A stretch of DNA of 20,625 bases from a virus. The notes under the pieces were generated by a model that worked only from the letters and a program-made list of their open reading frames with translations, was not told where the DNA came from and searched no databases. The position numbers were made by a program, and so were the translations under genes. The stretch spans positions 1 to 20,625 of the IMG/VR virus record IMGVR_UViG_3300047480_000606; one strand, written 5' to 3'. Below, piece after piece: positions 12,858 to 20,625 of this stretch (positions within the stretch are counted from its first letter, which is position 1; each line of letters begins with the position of its first letter).

Positions 12858-15800
12858 ATGAAAAAACTAATTTTATCGTTAGTTTTCGCAATGACTTCGT
12901 TTTTAGGATTTAGTCAGATTACTACTTCCTCAATTTCGGGTGTTGTGAAGAACGAGAAAAATGAAGTGTTGGTAGGTGCTACGATTCACGCAGTACATAC
13001 CCCAACTGGTACGCAGTACAATGCTGTGACCAACAAAAATGGTGCATATGTTTTACCTGCAATTAGAGTAGGTGGACCATATACATTACACACTACTTAT
13101 GTAGGGTACAAAAAAGATGAAATCAAAGATGTAAATACTCAATTGGGTATTACTACAAACGTTGATTTTATTTTAGTTGATGAAACTACTACATTAAAAG
13201 AAGTGGTGGTAAGTGCCGGTAGAAATAATATTATCTCAAGAGAGAGAACCGGAGCATCACAACAATTCAGTAGAAGAGATTTACAAAACATCCCTATTAC
13301 TGGTGCAAGAACAATCGATGGTATTACAAAGTACAATCCAAACGGAAACGGAAACTCATTCGGAGCACAAGATTCTCGTTTAAATAACTTTACAATCGAT
13401 GGTTCTCAATTCAATAATGGGTTCGGGTTAGGTTCATCTGCACAGGCGGGTGGTAGAACTGGTGCATCTGCTATTTCATTAGATGCAATCGAACAATTAC
13501 AAGTGAACATTGCACCATTCGATATTCGTCAATCAGGTTTCACTGGTGCTGGTATCAATGCAGTAACAAGAAGTGGTACAAACGAAATCGAAGGTTCGGT
13601 ATATCAAACACAAAGAGATAATTCATCTACATATGTTGGTGATAACGCTAGAGGAACAAAAGTAACTGCATCTAAATTTGATGAGAAAGTACAAGGTTTC
13701 CGTTTAGGTGCACCAATCATTAAGAACAAATTGTTTATTTTTGGAAACTACGAACAAATTGAAAAAACTGAACCAGGTACAACTTGGATTTCAACAGGTT
13801 CTCCATTGACAGGTTCACAAGTAAGTAGACCAACTTATACACAATTATCAGACTTATCTAAATTTATGCAAGATAAGTTTAACTACACAACTGGTCCGTT
13901 TGAAGGATATTCTAACACAAATGCTTCTAAGAAATTCTTAGTTCGTATGGATTGGAACATCAACGATAAACATAAATTAACGGCTCGTTATGTACAACAT
14001 GATTCTGAAGCAGAGATTAATATTTCAAACTCTACATCAGCAGGATTTGGTAATAGAACAACTTCAGCATTAGCAATGAGTTTCCAAAATAGTGGTTATA
14101 TTATTATGGATAATACTCGTTCTTATGTATTGGAATTAAACTCTAAATTATCAAACACTTTACATAACAACTTAATTGTTGGGTATGATAAACAAATTGA
14201 GGATAGAGCATATCGTTCTCAAATGTTCCCAACGATTGATATTAAGGATGGTGCAACAACTCTTACATCAGTAGGTTTTGACCCATTCACACCGGGAAAC
14301 AAATTAGATTATAATACTTTCCATATTACGAACAACTTAACAAAGTATGCAAACAAACACACTTTGACATTTGGTTTTAATTATGAGAAATACCAATCTA
14401 ACAACTTATTCTTCCCAGCATCTAATGGGGTTTACATCTTCAATAGTTTAGCAGATTTCTACACTGCAGCTAATCAATCATTAGCAAATGGTGGAGCACC
14501 TTCTACATTAGTTCCAGCTCGTTTCCAATTCCGTTATTCGGCGTTACCAGGAGCAGTTGACCCAATGCAAACTTTGAAAACTGATAGATTAGATGTTTAC
14601 GGCCAAGATGAATTCCAAGCAACTGAAAACTTAAAATTCACATTAGGTTTAAGAGCAGCAATCATTGGATTTGAACAAACTGCATTGGAAAACCCTGCAG
14701 TAACTGCAATGACATTCGCTGGTGGATTGAAATTTAACACAGGTAAATTACCTTCTACACAAACTTTATTAGAACCACGTATTGGATTTAACTATGATGT
14801 ATTTGGTGATAGAAAAACTCAATTAAGAGGTGGTAGTGGTGTATTCACCGGTAGACCTCCATATGTGTTTATCTCAAATCAAGTGGGTAATAATGGTGTG
14901 TTGACTGGGTATATTGATGTAAGTGGTTCGGCTGCAACTAATTATGGTTTCACAGCTAATCCTAACAAATACTTTATCCCTTCAACTCCAACTTTACCAT
15001 CAACATTTGATTTAGCATTTACGGAACAAAACTATAAGTTCCCACAAGTTTGGAAAACAAATATTGCAGTTGACCAAAAATTACCATTCGGTTTTATTGG
15101 TACTGCTGAATTTATTACAAACAAAAACTTAAATGCAGTTCATTATTATAACGCAAACTTTGGTGTTCCAACTGGTATCTTTGCAGGTGTTGATACAAGA
15201 GCGATGTATGGTAGAACTGATGCGAGTGTTAGAGTAAATGGTAATGTTTCAAACGCTATCGTATTAGCAAATTCAAATGATACATATTTTAATTCATTAA
15301 CGTTGAAATTAGAATATCCGTACCAAAAGGGTGTATTCGGTTCATTTGCATGGACAACATCAACTGCACAAGATTATTTAAGTGCAGGTTCAATTGCTAG
15401 TGGTAGTTGGACTGGTGCAAGAAGTGTAAATGGTAATAATAGTTTATCTCTTTCTAATTCAGATTTCTTATCTCCAAATCGTTTAGTTGGTTTGTTAGGA
15501 TATAGATTAGAATATGGTAAAGGTATGGGTGGTGCAACTTCATTCACATTAGGATATGTGGGTAATCAAGGTTCTCCATTCTCTTACACAATCGGTGGTG
15601 ATATGAACGGAGATAGAATCTCTAATAACGATTTAGTTTTCGTACCAAACAAAGGTTCTGATATTAAATTCGCACCATTGGTAGTAGGTACAAGAACTTA
15701 CACACAAGAAGAACAACAAGCAGCATTTGATGCTTACATTGGACAAGATGAATACTTATCAACTCGTCGTGGTCAATATGCTGAAAGAAATGGTTCATTC

Positions 15801-16127
15801 TTACCAATGTTACATAGATTCGATTTATCAGTAGTACAAGACATCTATGTAAATGTTAAAGGTAAAAAGAATACAATCCAAATCAGAGCAGATATTTTGA
15901 ACTTTGGTAATTTATTAAATAATGAGTGGGGTGTTTCTCAAAGAGCAACTATCCCAACTATCTTAAACTATTCAACTACAACAAATGGTGAACCAGTTTA
16001 TAAGTTAGCAACTCAAAAATTAGCAGATGGTTCTACTATCTTAGCTAGAGATACATATCAATACAATTCATCCGTATTTGATGTATGGAGTGCTCAATTA
16101 GGTATTCGTTATATCTTTGGTAGATAA
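12858..16127 (+). CDS. TonB-dependent outer-membrane receptor, Oar-like, with carboxypeptidase-regulatory-like N-domain
   Basis: 1089 residues, full length. Residues 1-19 (MKKLILSLVFAMTSFLGFS) are a signal peptide, likely cleaved next to Q20. Residues about 24-110 form a carboxypeptidase-D-regulatory-like beta domain (SISGVVKNEKNEVLVGATI, NKNGAYVLPAI, YVGYK). A plug domain follows from about 115 (LKEVVVSAGRN; LNNFTIDGSQFNN; SLDAIEQLQVN; GAGINAVTRSGTNEIEGS), then a large beta barrel with alternating aromatic strands ending LGIRYIFGR. DMNGDRISNNDL near 916-927 resembles a calcium-binding loop. Such proteins import substrates across the outer membrane using TonB energy. No stop or frameshift interrupts it. 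A complete host-type receptor inside phage replication genes is unusual. Possible roles are nutrient uptake, receptor exchange, or superinfection control; contig chimerism is unlikely because the surrounding promoters and codon use are continuous. Confidence 0.95.
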   Translation: MKKLILSLVFAMTSFLGFSQITTSSISGVVKNEKNEVLVGATIHAVHTPTGTQYNAVTNKNGAYVLPAIRVGGPYTLHTTYVGYKKDEIKDVNTQLGITTNVDFILVDETTTLKEVVVSAGRNNIISRERTGASQQFSRRDLQNIPITGARTIDGITKYNPNGNGNSFGAQDSRLNNFTIDGSQFNNGFGLGSSAQAGGRTGASAISLDAIEQLQVNIAPFDIRQSGFTGAGINAVTRSGTNEIEGSVYQTQRDNSSTYVGDNARGTKVTASKFDEKVQGFRLGAPIIKNKLFIFGNYEQIEKTEPGTTWISTGSPLTGSQVSRPTYTQLSDLSKFMQDKFNYTTGPFEGYSNTNASKKFLVRMDWNINDKHKLTARYVQHDSEAEINISNSTSAGFGNRTTSALAMSFQNSGYIIMDNTRSYVLELNSKLSNTLHNNLIVGYDKQIEDRAYRSQMFPTIDIKDGATTLTSVGFDPFTPGNKLDYNTFHITNNLTKYANKHTLTFGFNYEKYQSNNLFFPASNGVYIFNSLADFYTAANQSLANGGAPSTLVPARFQFRYSALPGAVDPMQTLKTDRLDVYGQDEFQATENLKFTLGLRAAIIGFEQTALENPAVTAMTFAGGLKFNTGKLPSTQTLLEPRIGFNYDVFGDRKTQLRGGSGVFTGRPPYVFISNQVGNNGVLTGYIDVSGSAATNYGFTANPNKYFIPSTPTLPSTFDLAFTEQNYKFPQVWKTNIAVDQKLPFGFIGTAEFITNKNLNAVHYYNANFGVPTGIFAGVDTRAMYGRTDASVRVNGNVSNAIVLANSNDTYFNSLTLKLEYPYQKGVFGSFAWTTSTAQDYLSAGSIASGSWTGARSVNGNNSLSLSNSDFLSPNRLVGLLGYRLEYGKGMGGATSFTLGYVGNQGSPFSYTIGGDMNGDRISNNDLVFVPNKGSDIKFAPLVVGTRTYTQEEQQAAFDAYIGQDEYLSTRRGQYAERNGSFLPMLHRFDLSVVQDIYVNVKGKKNTIQIRADILNFGNLLNNEWGVSQRATIPTILNYSTTTNGEPVYKLATQKLADGSTILARDTYQYNSSVFDVWSAQLGIRYIFGR

Positions 16128-16148
16128 TAACAAAATAAAACTAAACTT

Positions 16149-16175
16149 AAATGGGAGAAAAATTCTCCCATTTTT
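16149..16175 (+). terminator. Intrinsic terminator after the TonB receptor
   Basis: An 11-bp perfect stem (16149-16159 with 16163-16173; core ATGGGAGAA/TTCTCCCAT) with an AAA triloop runs into TTTTT ending at 16175. It is the strongest terminator in the window, 21 nt after the receptor stop codon and just before promoter P5, insulating the receptor gene from groEL. Confidence 0.92.
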
Positions 16176-16176
16176 G

Positions 16177-16208
16177 TTTGGTAATTTCAAAAATATTTCG
16201 TATCTTTG
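16177..16208 (+). promoter_or_regulatory. Promoter P5, Bacteroidetes type
   Basis: TTTG at 16177-16180, 20-nt spacer ending in TTTCG, and TATCTTTG at 16201-16208. It begins one base after the terminator T tract and drives groEL and probably the clamp-loader and kinase-like genes. Leader about 15-20 nt. Confidence 0.87.
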
Positions 16209-16226
16209 TAAAAATAAAAAATATAA

Positions 16227-17861
<1,635 letters not shown>

Positions 17862-17884
17862 TAAAAAATAAAAAAATAAATAAT

Positions 17885-18832
17885 ATGGCATTTTTTGAAG
17901 AAGTAGCAAAAGAAGAAACTAACAATACACTTTGGGTAGAAAAATATAGACCTAAGAAGTTGGAAGATTATGTGGGTAATGACCACCTAAAACAAAAGAT
18001 TAGTGATTATATTCAGACAGGTGATGTTCCTCATTTACTATTATTTGGTAAAGCAGGAACTGGTAAAACTACACTTGCAAAGTTGATAGTAAATTCAATC
18101 AATTGTGATTATATGATTATTAACGCATCTGATGAGAATAACGTAGATACTGTCCGTAATAAGGTAAAATCATTTGCTTCTACTATTGGATTCAAAGATA
18201 CAAAAATAATTATCTTAGATGAGTTTGATTATATGACTCCAAACGCACAGGCAATCTTGCGTAACTTAATGGAAACTTTTTCAAAACATTGCCGATTTAT
18301 TTTGACCTGTAATTATGTTGAAAAGGTAATTGACCCAATTCAATCTCGTTGTCAAACATTCCAAATTGTTCCACCTACTAAAAGAGATGTTGCAATTCAA
18401 ATTAGTAAAATTCTAAATGCAGAAAAAATACAATTTGAACCAAAGGAAATAGTTCCAATCGTAGATGCATCATATCCAGATATTCGTAAGATTATTAATA
18501 CTTGTCAATTGAATTCATCTAAGGGTGTATTGAAAGTTGATACAAGTTCAATCTTAGATTCGGATATTAAAGTTAAAGTTGTTGATATTCTTAAATCAAA
18601 AGATGATAAGAGAAATCGTTATGTAAATTTAAGACAAGCAATTGCAGATTCTCGTGTTCAAGATTTTACTGAATTATACACATATCTTTACGAAAAGGTA
18701 GATGATTATGCACAAGGTAATACATCTGCAGTTATTTTAGAGTTGGCACAAGGACAACATAAAGATGCATTAGTAGTAGATAAGGAAATTTGTTTTATGG
18801 CAACTTTAATTGGAATCAACGGAATTATATAA
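17885..18832 (+). CDS. Clamp-loader ATPase large subunit (T4 gp44 / RFC small-subunit-like)
   Basis: AAA+ ATPase of 315 residues. WVEKYRPKKLEDYVG at 17-31 is the RFC box, the Walker A loop GKAGTGKTT is at 55-63, Walker B LDEFD at 111-115 carries the DEFD form also present in T4 gp44, sensor 1 is TCNY with N143, and SRC at 154-156 provides the arginine finger acting on the neighbouring subunit. It hydrolyses ATP to open and load the sliding clamp onto primer-template DNA, in complex with the gp62-like protein encoded at 20240. It starts 23 nt after groEL in a typical AAATAAATAAT leader, without its own promoter, and overlaps the next gene by 1 nt. Confidence 0.93.
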   Translation: MAFFEEVAKEETNNTLWVEKYRPKKLEDYVGNDHLKQKISDYIQTGDVPHLLLFGKAGTGKTTLAKLIVNSINCDYMIINASDENNVDTVRNKVKSFASTIGFKDTKIIILDEFDYMTPNAQAILRNLMETFSKHCRFILTCNYVEKVIDPIQSRCQTFQIVPPTKRDVAIQISKILNAEKIQFEPKEIVPIVDASYPDIRKIINTCQLNSSKGVLKVDTSSILDSDIKVKVVDILKSKDDKRNRYVNLRQAIADSRVQDFTELYTYLYEKVDDYAQGNTSAVILELAQGQHKDALVVDKEICFMATLIGINGII

Positions 18833-19377
18833 TGAGTAAAATTATAAATCTATTTGGTGGGCCGGGTATTGGAAAATCTTCAATCGCATCCGGCCTTACC
18901 TATAAACTTAAAAAGAAACATATAACGTGTGATAATCCATATGAATTCCCTAAACAATTAGCTTGGGATGAAAATCATTTGGCAATTAAAGACCAATTAT
19001 ATGTGTTGGCAAATCAACATAGGGGTATTGTAAAAAGTTTTGGTAAGGTAGATTATATTATCTTAGATTCACCAATCTTACTCTCATTAGTATATCGTTC
19101 TGCTTATACTGGTTTAGAGTATCCAGCAACCTTATATGGAGAGTCTTTTGATAAAATGGTATTAGATATACATAATCAGTATGATTCTCTAAATATCGTT
19201 CTAAAACGAACGGAAGGTGGGTATAACGAAAAGGAACGCTATCAATCTTTGGATGAATCTAAGGAATTGGATAGACAAATCGAAGATACATTAGTAAAAA
19301 ACAATATATCATATAATTCCGTATTGGTTGGTGATAAGACGGTAGATGATATATTAAAAATATTGAATATATCTTAA
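18832..19377 (+). CDS. P-loop NTPase, probable kinase-like protein (AAA_28-like)
   Basis: 181 residues. LFGGPGIGKSS at 7-17 is a Walker A loop with K15 and S16, and YIILDSPILLSLVYRSA (about 79-95) gives a Walker B-like strand followed by the DSPxLLS motif found in a family of small phage and bacterial nucleotide/cofactor-kinase-like NTPases. The reading frame continues upstream to 18790, but the real start is at 18832: it gives a TAATG overlap with the clamp-loader stop and puts the Walker A strand at its usual distance from the N-terminus. Reaction and substrate are not evident; location with replication genes would fit a role in nucleotide metabolism. Confidence 0.8.
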   Translation: MSKIINLFGGPGIGKSSIASGLTYKLKKKHITCDNPYEFPKQLAWDENHLAIKDQLYVLANQHRGIVKSFGKVDYIILDSPILLSLVYRSAYTGLEYPATLYGESFDKMVLDIHNQYDSLNIVLKRTEGGYNEKERYQSLDESKELDRQIEDTLVKNNISYNSVLVGDKTVDDILKILNIS

Positions 19378-19383
19378 CTAAAA

Positions 19384-19415
19384 TTTGGTAGTTTGGAATA
19401 AATTTCGTATATTTG
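19384..19415 (+). promoter_or_regulatory. Promoter P6, Bacteroidetes type
   Basis: TTTG at 19384-19387, 20-nt spacer ending in TTTCG, and TATATTTG at 19408-19415, six bases after the kinase-like stop. It drives the small ORF at 19434, groES, the zinc-ribbon gene and the gp62-like gene. The TTG within the -7 box is in frame with the next ORF but lies too close to the transcription start to be its start codon. Confidence 0.85.
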
Positions 19416-19433
19416 GGTATAAAACTAAATGAT

Positions 19434-19643
19434 ATGATAGTATATGACCCTAAAAACCCCTTAACTGACGATGATTTAAAGAAATTATCAGAAGAAGACC
19501 TTTTTTCTTATTTAGACCAATTAGCCTTACACAAACGTAAAGATACAAAAGTGATAGGTGAATGGAAAAAGAAAGGACATGATATTCTTAGAAAAAGTGG
19601 AGTAAAAAATGTAAAAACGAACCGAAGACAATGGTTCGATTAA
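19434..19643 (+). CDS. Small charged protein of unknown function
   Basis: 69 residues from the ATG at 19434. A start at the upstream TTG (19413) would lie inside the -7 box of promoter P6, so the ATG is preferred; the leader is then very short. The protein is strongly charged (LTDDDLKKLSEEDLF; KKKGHDILRKSG; KTNRRQWFD), mostly helical by eye, with an acidic N-terminal half and a basic C-terminal half. No known domain recognised. It precedes groES by 16 nt and shares its message. Confidence 0.65.
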   Translation: MIVYDPKNPLTDDDLKKLSEEDLFSYLDQLALHKRKDTKVIGEWKKKGHDILRKSGVKNVKTNRRQWFD

Positions 19644-19659
19644 AATTAAAAATAAACAT

Positions 19660-19965
19660 ATGTCAAACGAACAATTAGCAAAACCATTAGGAGATAGAGT
19701 CCTAATCGAAGTAGAAGTAAAAGAAAAGACCGTTGGTGGAATTATCATACCAGACACTGTCAGAGATGGTGAAAATCAAATTGGAGTAGTAGTTTCAGTT
19801 GGTAATGGTATTTATACCCAATCAGGTACTAAAATTCCAATGGAAGTAGAAGTGGGTGATAAAGTAATGCTTCCTGCAGGTGGTATGAGTTTGCGTAAAA
19901 TCAAATTGGGTGATAAAGAATACTATCTATGCAGAGAGATGGATTTAGAAATGATTATAAAATAA
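19660..19965 (+). CDS. groES: Co-chaperonin GroES (10 kDa subunit)
   Basis: 101 residues, near the usual 95-100. KPLGDRVLIEVE at 11-22 is the conserved first strand, and the mobile loop EKTVGGIIIPDTV at 28-40 carries the GGIIIP segment that docks into the GroEL apical domain; the acidic and basic ends match the family (VEVGDKVMLPAGG; YYLCREMDLEMII). It caps the GroEL ring to form the folding chamber. In bacteria groES directly precedes groEL in one operon; here it is separated from groEL by the clamp-loader, kinase-like and small genes and by promoter P6, so the two are controlled separately. Both subunits being encoded suggests a matched phage chaperonin. Confidence 0.95.
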   Translation: MSNEQLAKPLGDRVLIEVEVKEKTVGGIIIPDTVRDGENQIGVVVSVGNGIYTQSGTKIPMEVEVGDKVMLPAGGMSLRKIKLGDKEYYLCREMDLEMIIK

Positions 19966-19971
19966 TAAAAT

Positions 19972-20247
19972 ATGGCAAATATATTAGGTCAGCAACCACC
20001 CAAACAAAAAGTAGATATTTCCAATTCAGTTCCAATGGTATGTCCTCATTGTGGGTATGATGTATTCATTAGTGGAACAAAGTTTAGAAAATTATCCAAA
20101 CTAGCATTTGGTGGAGAACAAGATATGGTTATTCCATTCGAAGTATTAGTATGTGGAGAATGTGGTGAAGTAAATCACGAAATGTCTGCAATTGAATTAC
20201 AAGCATTAGAACATAAGGATAAATTAAGTAAAGAACAAAATGGCTAA
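19972..20247 (+). CDS. Small zinc-ribbon protein
   Basis: 91 residues with two cysteine pairs, CPHCG (C24, C27) and CGECG (C61, C64), spaced as in a zinc ribbon with about 33 residues between. The insert contains PFEVLVCGEC, as in phage proteins of this kind that are encoded next to clamp-loader genes; the acidic/basic C-terminal tail (ALEHKDKLSKEQNG) is probably flexible. It may be a structural or nucleic-acid-binding factor for replication or transcription; function is unknown. It starts 6 nt after groES and its end overlaps the gp62-like start by 8 nt, implying coupled translation. Confidence 0.8.
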   Translation: MANILGQQPPKQKVDISNSVPMVCPHCGYDVFISGTKFRKLSKLAFGGEQDMVIPFEVLVCGECGEVNHEMSAIELQALEHKDKLSKEQNG

Positions 20248-20625
20248 ATCGCTATTCGACCATATTAAAGCAATTACAACTGAACAAGACCCAAAATATT
20301 GGGATAAGTTAGATGAAGCTGATAAAAAGACATGGTCAAATTATATGGTACATAGATTTCTTTCTATGAACCCAGATTGGATACAATTTCTATCTGAAAT
20401 ACAACCTTATACACAAACATTAGAGCCAAAACAATTGTATTTGGCTCTAATTGGTATTTTACCAAAGGGGAAATATTATCTACGTTATGTTAAAGGTAAG
20501 AAAGAAGATGCTTATGAAAAATGGTTAATAGAATTGGTAATCAAAGATTATCAATGTTCTAAATTTCAGGCAGAAGAATACTTAGAAATTTTATACGCAA
20601 CAAAGGAAGGTAAAGAACATATAAA
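20240..20625 (+). CDS. Probable clamp-loader small subunit (T4 gp62-like), cut by right edge
   Basis: The frame is open from the ATG at 20240 to the end of the window (128 full codons). MAKSLFDHIKAI resembles the start of gp62-like proteins (MSLFD..), and the order WSNYMVHRFLSMNPD, then IQPYTQTLEPKQLYLALIGILPKGKYYLRYVKGKK, follows the pattern of phage gp62 homologues (N.FMVNR.LS..P....; Y..L...P..K.Y..Y.K). No ATPase motifs are present, as expected for this structural partner of the gp44 ATPase. The family is poorly conserved, so this rests on pattern and on the clamp and gp44-like genes being nearby. The C-terminal part is outside the window. Confidence 0.7.
   Translation, partial: MAKSLFDHIKAITTEQDPKYWDKLDEADKKTWSNYMVHRFLSMNPDWIQFLSEIQPYTQTLEPKQLYLALIGILPKGKYYLRYVKGKKEDAYEKWLIELVIKDYQCSKFQAEEYLEILYATKEGKEHI

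Noticed and set aside
18790-18831. Upstream start for the P-loop protein (14 extra residues)
   Set aside because: It would overlap the clamp-loader gene by 43 nt; the ATG at 18832 gives a standard TAATG overlap and a normal N-terminus.
19413-19433. TTG start for the small charged protein
   Set aside because: The TTG is part of the -7 box of promoter P6; the ATG at 19434 is the first usable start after the expected transcription start.

Overview
The window (20.6 kb, strongly AT-rich, every convincing gene on the + strand, tightly packed with several overlaps) looks like part of the replication region of a large lytic-type, T4-like tailed phage that infects a Bacteroidetes/Flavobacteriia-type host. 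The phage call rests on a family-B DNA polymerase, a gp45-type sliding clamp, a gp44-type clamp-loader ATPase, a probable gp62-type clamp-loader small subunit cut by the right edge, homing-endonuclease-type sequences, and small phage-type ORFs. The host call rests on promoters of the Bacteroidetes form (TTTG, 20 nt, TATnTTTG), A/T-rich start regions with almost no Shine-Dalgarno sequences, and a TonB-dependent receptor of Bacteroidetes Oar type. The standard genetic code fits: TAA, TAG and TGA all end genes.

Layout. 1-1103: the C-terminal part of an HNH homing endonuclease, a short thioredoxin, and a free-standing small HTH protein resembling the DNA-binding tail of such endonucleases. 1104-5439: one promoter drives four tightly coupled genes: an SPPY-type DNA-methyltransferase-like protein, a divergent thymidylate-synthase-fold protein, a complete AsnB-type glutamine amidotransferase/synthetase, and a fold-type II PLP enzyme. 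I read this as a candidate nucleotide or DNA-base hypermodification operon; that is inference. 5448-10053: a second promoter with a structured leader, then a GHKL ATPase, the DNA polymerase and a small unknown. 10060-12480: promoter, sliding clamp, and a paralogue of the first methyltransferase-like protein. 12490-16175: a small phage protein with a strong internal hairpin, then a full-length signal-peptide-bearing TonB-dependent receptor followed by a clear intrinsic terminator. 16177-19377: promoter, GroEL, clamp-loader ATPase, P-loop kinase-like protein. 19384-20625: promoter, small unknown, GroES, zinc-ribbon protein, and the partial gp62-like gene.

How they work together: polymerase, clamp and clamp loader form the T4-type replisome; GroEL and GroES form a phage-encoded chaperonin pair; the operon after P1, with its paralogue beside the clamp gene, could supply or install a modified base during replication; the receptor is the most unexpected cargo. 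Five of the six promoters share identical spacing and an extended motif, and they start within about 0-10 nt of the preceding stop codon or terminator, so transcription units can be read directly from the sequence.
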